NCBI GenBank assembly: GCA_035578905.1 | Contig: JAQJVL010000156.1 | Span: forward strand, 310,001-374,000 | Origin: Stictocephala bisonia | Taxonomy: Eukaryota > Arthropoda > Insecta > Hemiptera > Membracidae | Direction of reading: 5' to 3' | DNA length: 64,000 bases | In this document: positions 46,070 through 57,856 of the stretch, one piece after another | Layout: each line of letters begins with the position of its first letter | Position numbering within the stretch: position 1 is the first letter of the stretch | Translations under genes and position numbers: made by a program | Notes under the pieces: model-generated | Database searches by the model: none | What the model was told of the DNA's origin: nothing | The model's input: only the letters and a program-made list of their open reading frames with translations

Positions 46070-47240
46070 ACAAAAATGTTGAACTGTAATATCTTCAGTT
46101 TTATTAAATTAATCAGTAAACGTGTTAAAAACAACGATTCATTAAATTTATAAAACCATTAAAAATATTTAGCAGACAAAAATGTAATTTCCTAACATCA
46201 ATATATGGAGGAGTAATCAATAAGGCCTGGATCTTGATCACCTTCAAAACAATAATTAAGAAAAATACCCAAACGTAAGAAGAATTTCAACTGCTTTGTT
46301 TAGTTAGTTCTGGAGGGAAATTTGTTGTGAAAACAAACGTGTCCGCTCCATTAAACAAGTTTGTGTGTGAGTAAAGACATCATTGTAGTCATATATCCAA
46401 ATTTATAAAATTACAAAGAGTAAATATTTTTGTATCTGTGGTTCTTTTTGTAAATAAATCCAACAACTCCATTACATTTACAAATCCATAAAGCAACTTT
46501 GGGCGGAAAAGATATTTTTATTTGTATTAGAACCAAGGAAATATGATTACTGTATACAATGTCTTATTCGTTCTAATTTGGATTTCTAAAATGTATAATT
46601 TCCAATAGATAGTTTTAGTTTGAGGTAATTTCATTTTCCATAAAAATTATCATCACTTTAGTATATCAAGTTTTTGTCCAATATGTTGAAATATTTTACT
46701 CGCTTAATATTAATACATATAACAAAATGATCATTCCAATAAATATTAAGATGATATTGATGAGACGTAATTCTTGAAAAATCTTCTTCGTCCTTAGGTA
46801 GCTGAAATTAAATGGAGGCCTTTGCCTTATATGTTGTATACTTGTGCTCAGCAATGAAAATAACAATTGATATACAGTCACTTATTCTTTATTGATTTAA
46901 AAATCATACAAATAAATCAATGTCGAATTGGGGGGAAAACCATTGAAGCATGAGATCTTATATAGTACAAAGATAAAATTCACTGGATATCTTCTATACT
47001 AATCTAAATAGTGTTAAAACAATAACATTATCTGGAGCACACATAAAAGACGTCACACAGTCAAAAAAATAAAAACGAATTTTTCTGTTGATTTCCATCA
47101 AATACCTCAGTACAAGTGCTAAATATTTTTAAATACCGCTATTTAACTATTTCATGCATCTAGTAGATTTCCAATAAAATATGAAACCTTCAAAAAAGGT
47201 TATTACGCAATATCTTGTACATGAAGAAAGATATAGTCTA
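46070..47240. other. Non-coding stretch including the 3' flank of gene 3
   Basis: AT-rich, no recognised element. Confidence 0.4.
46888..46893 (-). terminator. Candidate poly(A) signal of gene 3
   Basis: AATAAA on the minus strand, about 350 bp beyond the gene 3 stop codon. Confidence 0.35.
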
Positions 47241-47573
47241 TTAATAATAGTTACGACCCCCTCGGCCTTGCATCATAAAGCGAGAGTAAGGGTTTACGTT
47301 TTGGTAGTCACGATTGCCACCTCCATAACCGCCACGGCCACGGTAGCCGCCTCCACCGCCACGGTTACCTCCACCACGGTTATTTCCCCCGCGGTAACCT
47401 CCACCACCACCACGCCCACCTCTTTGTGGTGGAGGTGGAGGTTTATTTGGTTCATTATCAGGTTTTACTTCATCCGGTTTTTTCTCCTCTTCAAGCGGTT
47501 TTTCTGGTTCAGGCTTATTTTCTGGCTTTGGTTCTTCTGGAGCTTTTTTCTCTTCTTCTTTTGGCTCGCTGAC
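47241..47573 (-). CDS. Gene 3: terminal exon of an RGG-box protein, probably RNA-binding
   Basis: The minus-strand exon opens after a splice acceptor (ATGTTACAG at 47574-47582) with VSEPKEEEKKAPEEPKPENK and ends at TAA (47241-47243), giving 110 residues. The first half is an acidic and lysine/proline-rich linker (E/K/P repeats). Next comes a proline run, then an arginine/glycine tail of RGG and YRGG units (QRGGRGGGGGYRGG, GGYRGRGGYGGGNRDY), and the end MMQGRGGRNYY. RGG tails usually bind RNA and are arginine-methylated targets in ribonucleoproteins. The rest of the protein lies on upstream exons at higher coordinates, which I could not assign, so the gene is not named. The plus-strand ORF over it is a T/V/F-rich shadow. 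Confidence 0.75.
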   Translation of the reverse strand, partial: VSEPKEEEKKAPEEPKPENKPEPEKPLEEEKKPDEVKPDNEPNKPPPPPQRGGRGGGGGYRGGNNRGGGNRGGGGGYRGRGGYGGGNRDYQNVNPYSRFMMQGRGGRNYY

Positions 47574-47589
47574 CTGTAACATGTCAATG

Positions 47590-49850
47590 AAGATAAGATA
47601 TGAGAATTACCTTTGTCTATTTTGTTAGTAGAAGGAATTTGCCTCCATTTGACAAAATCAATAATCATCTATACAATGTTTTGAAGTATTTCATTTTTTT
47701 TTTTTACTAAAACTTTTAGGACTAGCTGATGACATTTTAGTGAACACAAAATTCCAGAGTGGGGAATTATCGTTATTACGAGAACAACTGGGAAACGTGA
47801 TGTGATAGTATTGGTGATTAACAACTAGTTTTGAAAACAATGAAAGCTATTTAAATGAAGTTATTTGATTATAAAAATATATTATTTATGGAAACAAGTT
47901 ATAAAATAGAATGGGTCCATTAAAATAGTACTGATTTTTATTTATATCAGTATATATTTTATGAACAGCTGACTGAGATTAGAGACCTACTAGTTTATTG
48001 CAGACAAGTTTCTTCAGTTGTGTCACTTTCTTTACTCAATATATTTGCAAAGCAACGTATTCTTATTTTGGAAGTAAAAACTTAATATAAGTTATAAATA
48101 AATTTATATACTTATTATACTTTTTTTATAAATTTATATATATATACTTTTTTTGGAAAAAAAAACTTAATATAATAATAAATTTCTTCATTAATCTCTA
48201 TAGAAATAGAGATTAATGAAATACCCTGAGAACGTTTGACAGGGGACTTGAAAACAGCTTATAATATAGCTTAGTCCTTATATTTACTTTATTTGTTTTA
48301 TTTTTTATTAATTTCTTTTTTTATATTTGCTCATGAAAATTAATAATTATTTCAACAATACACAAGAAATAAAAAATATACCTACTATATTAAGAAAATA
48401 GATATTTTATGAAACATTTAAATTTAAATCTCAAAAATAAAAGTTGTTGTTTTAATAATTCAGTTATTTGTTTTAATTTAAAAAAAAAAACATAAGTATT
48501 TTAAAATAGAAAATTACCTTGTGTTTTATAAAATTGATTTATTTAATATTATGACTTCTCTAGTAATAAAAAAAGTTCCTTGAAGAAATTCAAGTTATAA
48601 ATTTTCTCTAACTTTCCAATAAAAATAGATAAGTTTTGAAACATTAAACAGAAATGTATCAATGAATATGATCACCAGTTTATTATCATGCATTTAGTTT
48701 TTGAGGTACTGATTAAAGAATCATTTTTATTAAAATCCAAAATAAATAACCAAATAATAAGTTGATAAATAGGTGATAAGAGTTTTTAAATCCACTTCAA
48801 TGCCATAGCAGTATCTAAAATTACTGAAATTGTGCTATAGCTGTCTTAAGATATTAAAATACATGATACTTACTTATATAAAGAAACCTACCTTTAACAC
48901 AGCAATGCAGAACTTGTGAGAACCAGTTTGAGTCAATTGTTGTTATTATTGCTAAGTCATAATTATGTTATTTTTGGTAAACAAGAACATACTTTTTTAT
49001 TCTTATAGAAAAATACACATTTTTAATTAAATGTCCGATCAATTGAATGTTATAACAAGTCATTAAGAAATAAATTCTTTATTTCTGATCAAATATCTAA
49101 TATTGTTTATGTTATACATATATAATTGCTTTTAGCTACATTTTATAACATGTTGAATTATTGACTTTTTCAAGTATTTTATGTTTAAAACAAAAAATAA
49201 AGTTCTGATATATTTAAATATTAACATGAATGAAATGCAGTAAGTGGAATTTTCTATTAGCTTTTTCACATAATAGTAGTTCTTTTCATTCAGTTTTCTA
49301 AGTGTTAATAAAGCTGCTACAAAAATAATAGTTCTCTGGTCAAGAAATGATTGACATAATCATTTTTATTAGCCATTTGAATGATTTGTTATTAAAAATA
49401 ATATTCTAAACTAGCCAAAAAATCTGCATTCGCTGACGTGACATTGACATTTTTTATTTTTAGCACAGCAGAAGTAAACGCTCTAACCAATAAAATGTAG
49501 TACTGTATTGCCATCTTGGACCAAAATAATGATACCAATATTTTACTATGAATAGTTAATTCTTGATACCTGTTACAAAGTTTTTCATTTCGTAGCATCA
49601 ATTAGCAATCAATTACAAACACAGTATTCTGCTGTGATATTGGGGCGACTGAGTGGTGTCATGGCTTGAGAAAAATGCTAATAAGTGTTATTTAGGATAG
49701 CTGTCATATAAGAAAATTTTTGACAGATAAAATGTTATTTTTGATTAGTGAAAAAGTTATCCTGTCAAATTAAAGACGAGATAGGCCTCTTCTTTTTCTT
49801 AAAAAAGTCACGTTAGAGTTATTACACGTTTTCAAATAACAATATAACTG
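47590..49850. other. Long AT-rich stretch, presumed intron of gene 3
   Basis: No supported exon. It contains a perfect 15-bp-stem hairpin with a 4-base loop at about 48186-48221 (TTCATTAATCTCTAT / ATAGAGATTAATGAA). Confidence 0.4.
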
Positions 49851-49851
49851 G

Positions 49852-50020
49852 GTCGGCACTGGTGGCGCAGTGCTACTTGAGGACAAAGTGTTGTGGAGAT
49901 TGTAGGCAATAGGTTCTTAGCTCAGTCCTCTTAATACCGACATGGCATCCGCTCAATGGTTGCTATCAGTGTGGACACTACTAGATAAGTCCGTATTAGT
50001 TGGTGGTCAATCCGGGTGTC
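49852..50020 (+). mobile_element. SINE-A, 3'-truncated
   Basis: GGTCGGCACTGGTGGCGCAG, CTACTTGAGGACAAAGTGTT and CCTCTTAATACCGACATGGC, then loss of similarity after the first 170 bp. Confidence 0.75.
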
Positions 50021-52070
50021 TTGTTCACTAAGTATAATTTAATAATATTTTTCACAAAGAGCGACTCCAGCCACTGACTGGATAGTAAATAGCAGTAGCA
50101 ATAAGGTAAATTCACATAAACGTAAAAGACCTTCCCTATTTCCACAAAGTATTCAAAAAGAAACAGCAGGTTTAAATTAGTTTGGCTGTGATGATAAGGG
50201 GTAAGTTCCTGCTGCGAAATCAAATGGTAATAAGAGTACAGTTTTTTTAGAACTTAGGCTTAAGCGGCCGGTATCATAACTAGAATCTATATTTTCCGGT
50301 GACAACTGCATCAGGGTACAATAGTAATATACATTATGTACAAGAGTCTCAGTGATACCGCTGAGAGAGCAACACCAATTGATTAAATGCATAAGCTATA
50401 TCTTGTTTAATTTTTTTTTTACTTTGCCTTTCCGGAAATATTGAATTTCATTCATGACCGATAGGCTTAAGATGTTATAAGTCTTACATATTTAAGTTCC
50501 TATTTAAGTTTTCAGATATTACGTGGTTCTTTAATTGTCTGGATAAAAATGTTGTCTAAGTAAGAACGTTTAAAAAATTCATAAAACATTTTCAACAAGC
50601 AGAATGTTTAAGAAACGGTTTATAGGACTAAATTATTCTTGACCAAGAATAGTATATTATTTAATATAAGGATAGTTGAAAATATCTTAAAATTAGGCCT
50701 GACTGTAAGTTGTCTTAATTTCAGAAAACAAAATTAAAACCATTACTTGATAAGATTCTGAGTAAAACTTGTAGAATGCGTCATTAGAATATTAAAGGCA
50801 AATTTGTCTTTGAAAGTGTTTAAATAATAAATAAAATATCTTATATGAAGGTTTAAGGCTTATTAGTTTCAGTCCATTTCCTAATTTAATTTAAAAAAAT
50901 TATAAATTATCTTAAAGCACAAATACTCATTTAGTAGACAATACAGTGACTTACACAACTACAATTATAAACAAGTCAGTTACTTAAACAAAGGAAATAC
51001 GGAGATGTCATGCACCTATAAAGTTACTCCATATTTTAACTGCATCACCACTTAGTTCCACCATGCCACCAGACCACAACTGTGACAGTTTAAGGACAGT
51101 CTTCAACTAAACAGCATCGTAAGTATGATATTTAACAACTATATTACCACGAATCCTATTAAAAATCATTAAAAAAGACCTTTTAATAGCAATGCCCACA
51201 AATTCAATTGTGATATAAAAGAGAAAGATTACGTAGTTTGACAGGAATTTTGAGAGAAAACCTTCCTTCACTTATTTTAATATTTTGTTTTAGAACTCCT
51301 CTTACCTTAATGAAGAGCTTGGGGGTTTACTTTTATTGCTTTACCATGGCAGGATAATTTAAAGAATTAGAAACATCATCCAAAATTAATTTAAAAGAGA
51401 TGATAAAATAAGGTTAAAATAATTAATTTATCATATCTAAGAATTTGATATGATATTAAGTATTTGATATGAATTTGAATGTTATTAAGTATTCATTCTG
51501 CCAAAACAATTGATTTTTAATTTACGTAAATATATTTGTCGCAAAAAAGCATTAAGCCTGGCTTAATATTTTTATATTCACTTTTTTCACATATTTTATA
51601 GTGATAAATATAAAATAATCACTTTTACAAAAATATGACACACAAACCTCTTTTTGAATAAAAGCCAAAACATCTTTATTACATAAGGTACAAACATATA
51701 TTGATTACTGTCAATGTAAAAACAAATACTAAAACTATCATTTAACAATTCTAATTTATTTATTATTTCTCTTTTTTAAGATGTTTCTATAGTTTAATTT
51801 ATCATTTTTTATGAAAATTTAACACAAATTTCAAGATGCTTCTTTGTGAAGTCAACATTGATACTTTTCTATGTATGGAATGTCAAAGATATGAAGTACA
51901 GGGCATTGTTGTCACAAAACAAAATAATTAAAAGATATTTAATAACAGACTCTGATAGTTGTATTTTTAGGTTCATTTTAAATATAGAGAATTTACTTTC
52001 TAATTTTTTGTCATAACATGTTCTTAAATGTTCTTAGTAAGTTAATCTCTTTTATATAAGGTTATATTTT
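50021..52070. other. Long AT-rich stretch, nothing recognised
   Basis: No supported ORF or repeat partner. Minus ORFs at 49996-50392 show no domain. Confidence 0.4.
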
Positions 52071-52074
52071 GTAA

Positions 52075-52592
52075 TAATATTAAACGTACCTTCTGGCGTT
52101 CCTTATCGCTGTTGAATTTGCGACGCGTTTCGTCAACACAGTGACATCTTCAGGCATCTATCAAGAAGCTTTTTGAATATTAATATAAAATAGTTATTGC
52201 ACACAATATGATTAAACTAGTAAACACAGTCGATTTTTGTTGTCATGGTGTATTTAAATAACTGTTCTTGCAATAGTATATTATTTGTAAATTGTTTGAG
52301 ATAGAATTGTAATTATGTCCACACTTGAAAATTATGAAATTTACAAGGCAGTAATACATGAACCAGATAATATTCTAAATGATAAAATTAAAACCCAAGG
52401 AAATATACTATACACCATGACAAAAAAAAAATCAACTGTGTTTAGTAGTTTAATCATATTGTGTGCAGTAACTATTTTATATTAATATTCAAAAAACTAC
52501 TTAATAGATGCCTGAATATGACACTGTATTGACGAAACACGTCGCAAATCCAACAGCGATAAGGAACGCCAGAAGGTACGTTTAATATTAGT
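52075..52592. mobile_element. Large foldback element, arms about 185 bp
   Basis: The left arm from AATATTAAACGTACCTTCTG to ATGGTGTAT (about 52075-52252) is the imperfect inverse of the right arm from ATACACCATGAC to GGTACGTTTAATATTA (about 52410-52592). Arms share GCGTTCCTTATCGCTGTTG and CACACAATATGATTAAACTA. The unpaired centre is AT-rich without an ORF. The left arm on the minus strand reads GCCTGAAGATGTCACTGTG then TTGACGAAACGCGTCGC, a hammerhead-like core. The right arm carries CTGAATA instead. Confidence 0.9.
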
Positions 52593-53154
52593 AATAGTCA
52601 ACGTTCCAGTAGTAGGAAATGAACTCCAATTATATTTTGTATATTTATCAAATAACATAATCCTCATTTATTGTATTCTGATAGCTGTAACAGCATTCCA
52701 ATAATTAAAAATTGTCCTTTCAACAGGAAAGGTATGCACTAGTATATATAATGCTTTAACACTTAAGGTTTCAAGTTTCTTAAAAACTCCCTTCAAATAT
52801 TTTACCGTTTCAATATTAACATTATTATAATAACTTACTTTTGCAATTTCAAAATATTATTTTACATTCTAAGCAAACTTACACCAAATGCAATATATAT
52901 CAAATGATAGGTGAAAAATAAATTATTTTAAGTAGGTATTGAACTTGGTGCTTGACAAAAAAGTGTTTGTTTTAATTAAAAGGATTAAGTCTTAATTTAT
53001 TTTTATACTTATAACTTTTCTTTTCCTTTCAATTGAATACTTTCCTGTCTCACAGAAACAGTCTCACAAAGGACTTTATAGTCCTAACTTCACTCCTAAT
53101 AAAGACAATTAATTTTCATTTCATTATTACAGACATATTTTTACTAACATTAGT
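52593..53154. other. Non-coding stretch upstream of gene 2
   Basis: AT-rich, no recognised element. Confidence 0.4.
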
Positions 53155-53208
53155 CAGAGTAATGGTAGTCGGAGTGGTACCAACATTACCACAAATAAGT
53201 AAAAGGTA
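53155..53208 (+). other. Possible 5' untranslated exon of gene 2
   Basis: Bounded by a good acceptor (TTTCATTATTACAG) and a donor (AAAAG before GTAATT). Joining it to the next exon does not extend the frame of the gene 2 ATG, so it could only be untranslated. Confidence 0.25.
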
Positions 53209-53378
53209 ATTCTAAAAAATGTTCAGCATGTGCTTAAAACTATTATGGGGTATTTGAAAAACTGTGATGATTACATCTCCTACAAATAGAACACTTTTCA
53301 TTTCTTTACGCTCTCATAATGTATACTTGATTTTTCTAGGATATTTGCTTTAATCGAGTTGAAAGGAAAGGCAATAAA

Positions 53379-56300
53379 ATGACTCTGTCAGCTGTCCTGT
53401 CCCCACAAACTCCTCAGTATGCACACCAACATCCAACAGTGATGCATGCTCCTGACACTGATTGGAGAAGTGGTGGGTACGTGACATTTAGCTGTACTGC
53501 ACGTTCATTATTTAATACAGCAAAAAGGTGACATTTTATTTGCTTGGTGAAAATTACAAAATATATTAAATTGCAAAATGTTATACTCTAGTTTTATCAA
53601 CATGAAATATTTTTAATTAGATTTTGAATATGATTTTATATTAAGAATCTTTTAGATAGTTATGTATAAACTAGCCTCTTATGGTCTCTAGAGTAAATTT
53701 AAAAAATATATTTTTACGTTCTCCCATATGAGTTAGAATGGAGAAAGTATTGTGATAGTAAAAATAATAATTTTTTTTACAAGTTGATCTAAGAATCCAT
53801 TTGAGGGCCCCCTGAACCGAAAAAAGTGGTTTTTTGAAAAACATTTTTTGTGTCTGTCTGTATGTGTGTATGTGCACTTCGCTGGAGGCCGACTGGATGG
53901 ATCAATTTTTATGAAATTTGGTATGTATGTGTGTTTAGCCAATATCTCCAGAAAATTTTTTTACTTTTTTGAAATTTTAGCTTTTTTTATTATTATGGGC
54001 AAAAAACATACAAAAATTGAATTTTCTCAAAATCGACTCAAACGCTTTTGATTAAATTTTCAGGAAATATGTAAATTACAATTTTAAAACATTTTAGTAA
54101 AAACCACAAGTCCATAACTTCAATAGTTTTTTTTAGTTATAACATTTTCTTTGTTCAGGCAAACAAACTTTTTTTAAATGCCAATTTTTCAAGTAATGAT
54201 TTTGATTAAATTTTCAGTGGAGATAAAAATATACCTAAACAAATTTTTATACATTTTATTATATTTATTAGTTACCAACCCACTAAGTTGGGGCTGTAGG
54301 CCGAAGGCCGGAAACCACAACTCGATTTTTTTGAAGGTTGTTTACATAAAATCTGGCTATGTGATTAATTGAACAGCTCTTTTTGAAGATTATTTTTTTA
54401 CATACATTTATTTAAATAAATAAGTATTTTGTCATTACATTCCTTAGAAATGTAATTAATTGAACATCTGTTAGTATACAAAGGGAGAAAGTTTCTGCCA
54501 GTTATACCTGTTATCATTTATTTTAAATTTGAGGTACAGCAATTCAAATCATGTTTTCAGGTAGACACTTCCCATTTCCATCCAGTATAACATGACTGCG
54601 CATTCTCTACAACCTACTTGAATTAAAAGTATTTATCAGGAATACTTATTTCTATTTAAAAGTATATTTTAGCAAGATAAAAAATTAGATTTTTGAAAAA
54701 TATCCGTTGGATTATTACTTCTTTATAAAGATATAACCACTATCAGAAAATAATGTTTGTTAGGAAAATTCTCCATGAGTGCCAAAAAATAATTTATGTG
54801 ATGAAAAACAAAAAATTAAAAAAAACAAATTGTAATGGAATGTTTTCTATATTATTTTAACTATAGTGAAAGTGGTATTAGAATTAACAACTTCAAGAAC
54901 AGACACACACAAAAATTGGAAGATCAACATTATTAAATTTTTTTAATAAAAAATGGAGTAAACTAGGAGACACCCCTGCACGCTTTTCATGCCAACTCCA
55001 TACTTCACTGCACTCGTTACACCTCGGCTTTCGGTCTAGCTTGTTATTTTTAATTACAACTAATAGTAGAATAACTGTATAACTCACATTACTTGCATTG
55101 CTAACTATTTAGCTTATTTATTAGTAAAACAGTATCATATTAAATAGCCTACTTCAAACATGTTCGTTTCATTTGTTTATGTTAAACAGCTGAAGATTAG
55201 ATGAATAAAATAACTGCATTATATTACCCTTGAAACGTTCAAGTCCAGTAAAGTGGAACTCTACTATAAAATGTGATTAAAACCATGCTTACAACCTTCC
55301 CTTGTTTAACATTATGAAAGATCTAACCTCTTCAATATTAGAAACTCTGTTGTTTATATTCCACCAGCTGTTAAAATGTTTGAAATCATAATTTACTTTT
55401 TAATAGCTGGTACTTTTCGATTCATTGAAGTCTCTCCCAATGTTATTCTTATGGCCGAAAAACGTACTTTGAGGGCTTCCCATACCCTTTAGGATGAAAA
55501 TATTGAAGTATTAAAACTTTATTAAACTTCAACAGAAGCAAATGTTTTGACATCTCAACCGTTTCAATTTTTCAATAAATAAGGGAGGAGTTGCATTGAC
55601 AAAAAACGGCTTCAGGTATTATATTTAAGGATATAAAAATCCTAGAGAATATAAAAATGTTAATGTAATTTATGTTTTCTAGGTGGAAGGGTGGAAAAGA
55701 CAACTATAAAAGCGCCCTTTCAGCATTGACTCTGCTCGCTTTCCTGTTTTTCCTCAACATTTTACAAGTAAGACTAAATAGTTTGAAATTGTAATATTAA
55801 GAGAAAATAAAACTATTATCAAAAATAAACACACAGAAAATATAAGTTATTTTTAAATGCGTTAATTCTATAATTGTACGAAAACTACTTGAAAATTACA
55901 CTGATAAGAGTAAATTTTATTGGAAACAGAATTAAGATCTGCAAAATTCATAATTTAAGACAAAAAAATTTAGTTAATTTACCTGATTAAGATCATTGTA
56001 TAAAGCATAAAAACAGTAAAATCACACACAACCCTAAAATCATTCTCTCATTGAATCATTAATACATAAAAACAACATATCTAAACATCAGTAATGTCAA
56101 ATGACACCATGCAATAGAATGACATTTTTTCATCTTCCTCTTTAATCTCTTATGCTATTATTTTTATGAATTTTAAGACAGTTAAATAAGCTTCATTCCA
56201 AACAAGTTGTTTGTTATAAAATGCTGGTTACTTCTAATGTGAGCAATATTATATGAAATATAAATAAGAAACACTATGAACAATACTGATAATTTATAAC

Positions 56301-57777
56301 AAAATCACGGAGCAACAACATTCTGAATAAAACCACAAGAATAACCTTTTATCATACAGTATAAAACTACGAAATAAAAACTAAATACAAACTCTTAAAA
56401 AAATAAATAGATTCAGGTTTAGTGAGAGTACAAGCATGATTTGCATGAATGATAGGGTTAACATCTGTAACTTAACACTTGGGGAACCGGTGACCGAGTG
56501 GTCTAAGGCGTCAGGACTTAGAGCCTGAGTTAGAGATAGTGCAGGTTTGAATCCTGGTCTGGACTGTCAGTTTTTATCAGTAATATTTACTTTACTGGTT
56601 TTTTTCTGTGCTCTGTCTGAATTAGTTACTCGCACAGTCAATGATCCATGGGGAATGGATAGAGCAAGGTTAGAAAGGAGATAGGCCTCTCCTTTGTACA
56701 AAAATATAATTCAGTCATTTTTATTTAAATCTTTGTTGTATGAAGTCATAATCGTTTGCCGTAGAACTGCCTCAAGGACACAATGGGCCAAACTCCAACA
56801 GTTATGGTCATGATGATGAACATCACCAGAAGGATCAAAAGAGAGACCAACCAGAATGAGCCAATGGCCTGCTCTGAATGGAATGACACGGAGGTAACTT
56901 AGAACAAATATTTTGTTTTTCAAGCAACTAAAAAATCCTTGCAATAATAAGAATCTATTTTCTTACTTTTTTTACGAATACAACACTGTGATCCCTTAGA
57001 TTCACAAATTTAAAGTACAATCTTACTCAGTTTGAAAATGTTTTGTTTTTCACAGGATTAAAAAAGAAAACATTACAGCAACAAGAATCTATTTTTATGT
57101 TATTTTTGTTTACTAATTAAAATGTTGATCCCTAAGGCAAAAACAGTATTTAAAAAGTAAATCAATGCTATCATTTAGAATATCTATAAAATGTTAAGAA
57201 ACAACAGAAATGTTATAAATATTACTTTAGGATAATTGCTAAATATGTTATATTTTAATCAGCAGCTTAGATCAATCTCAAGTAAACAGTCAAATAAAGG
57301 TAAACAGTTGACCTTTATTTTTCTAATAACTAGACATTTACGACTAACAGTTAATATCAGACTAGCCACGCCAAAGCCCAGCCGGGCTTTGCTAGTTTAT
57401 TTATAAATATCATAATAAGCATTATAAAATTGTAGTTTCATATGAAAACCTTTATTATTTTGCAGATATCGAATTTGGTACACAACCGCGTTCAGATGCA
57501 TTGGAATAGTGAAAGTGGTATTACAATTAACAGCTTCAAGAACAGACATAAACAAATAAGTAATCTGAAAAATGATAGCTACCTGGTACAAACTTTATCA
57601 CAAGCTATTTCAAAAACTTTGAATGCACAACTTTTATCTGATTTTAAAGTCAACAAAAAAATAGAATTTCAAGATATAATCAACAATAACCTTCTCAATC
57701 ATAGACCTGAATTACAAACGTCAAATGAAGACAATAATTCAAAGCAATTGCAGAATGATTCGATTCCAAAAAAATAA
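53379..57777 (+). CDS. Gene 2: small single-pass membrane or anchored protein (4 coding exons)
   Basis: Coding exons: 53379-53476, 55683-55767, 56765-56893 and 57466-57777, with GT/AG borders (phase 2, then 0, 0), giving about 207 residues. The exon holding the ATG starts after an acceptor at 53338-53339. The ATG has A at -3, and the exon is open in frame upstream of it, so an earlier start is not excluded. Domain order: an H/P/T-rich N-terminus (about 1-33), one hydrophobic helix SALSALTLLAFLFFLNILQ (about 42-61), a segment starting NCLKDTMG with a methionine-rich stretch (VMVMMMNITRR) and basic RRIKRE, then a polar, N/K/Q-rich C-terminus of about 100 residues. No signal peptide. The family is not recognised. 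A poly(A) signal follows the stop. The long first intron contains a partial copy of exon 4 and transposon DNA. Confidence 0.75.
53640..54370. repeat. Transposon-like sequence in gene 2 intron 1
   Basis: TGTGTCTGTCTGTATGTGTG followed by GGATGGATCAATTTTTATGA and AATTTGGTATGTATG is a motif often repeated across insect transposon 3' regions. GGCTGTAGGCCGAAGGCCGG follows near 54292. No coding frame and no second copy in the window. Confidence 0.4.
54867..54936 (+). CDS. Possible alternative terminal exon of gene 2 (partial duplicate of exon 4)
   Basis: After an acceptor-like ATTATTTTAACTATAG, 23 codons (the first completed by the two bases at the end of exon 1) run in the frame of exon 1 to TAA at 54934-54936. 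They read GESGIRINNFKNRHTQKLED and three more residues. Exon 4 has SESGITINSFKNRHKQ at 57508-57555. AATAAA follows at 54945-54950. Joined to exon 1 this would give a short protein lacking the hydrophobic helix. It could equally be a dead exon duplicate. Confidence 0.4.
54957..55640 (+). repeat. Dispersed repeat family E, copy 2 (gene 2 intron 1)
   Basis: Partner of 22685-23345, in the same orientation relative to its host gene. It ends just before exon 2 of gene 2. Confidence 0.85.
56485..56702 (+). mobile_element. SINE-C (tRNA-Leu-like head), copy 2 (gene 2 intron 2)
   Basis: GGTGACCGAGTGGTCTAAGG, CGTCAGGACTTAGAGCCTGA and B box GGTTTGAATCC resemble a leucine tRNA with its long variable arm. 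The body runs to GGAGATAGGCCTCTCCTTTG. It ends about 60 bp before exon 3. Confidence 0.85.
57361..57405. repeat. Short GC-rich hairpin in gene 2 intron 3
   Basis: GCCAAAGCCC and GGGCTTTGC form a stem around a three- to four-base loop, in otherwise AT-rich intron sequence about 60 bp before exon 4. Likely the end of a small transposon. Confidence 0.5.
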
Positions 57778-57850
57778 TCTATAATTTTAAAACGAAGTAA
57801 TATTTTGTAACAATTCATGAAGATAGAAGCAAATATTGTTATATTTTCTC

Positions 57851-57856
57851 AATAAA
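57851..57856 (+). terminator. Poly(A) signal of gene 2
   Basis: AATAAA 74 bp after the stop codon, a normal position. Confidence 0.65.

Noticed and set aside
47181..47579. 132-codon plus-strand ORF
   Set aside because: It is the antisense shadow of the RGG exon: a T/V/S-rich, then W/F-rich translation of the reverse of RGG and E/K/P codons.
48894..48950. Minus-strand candidate exon of gene 3 ending FCIAVLK before a GTAGGT donor
   Set aside because: The frame that joins gene 3 in phase meets TAA stops just upstream, and no acceptor lies between the stop and the candidate codons.
56485..56560. A leucine tRNA gene
   Set aside because: The head resembles tRNA-Leu, but the arms do not pair fully. 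A related copy with the same long 3' body exists at 32485, so it is a SINE.
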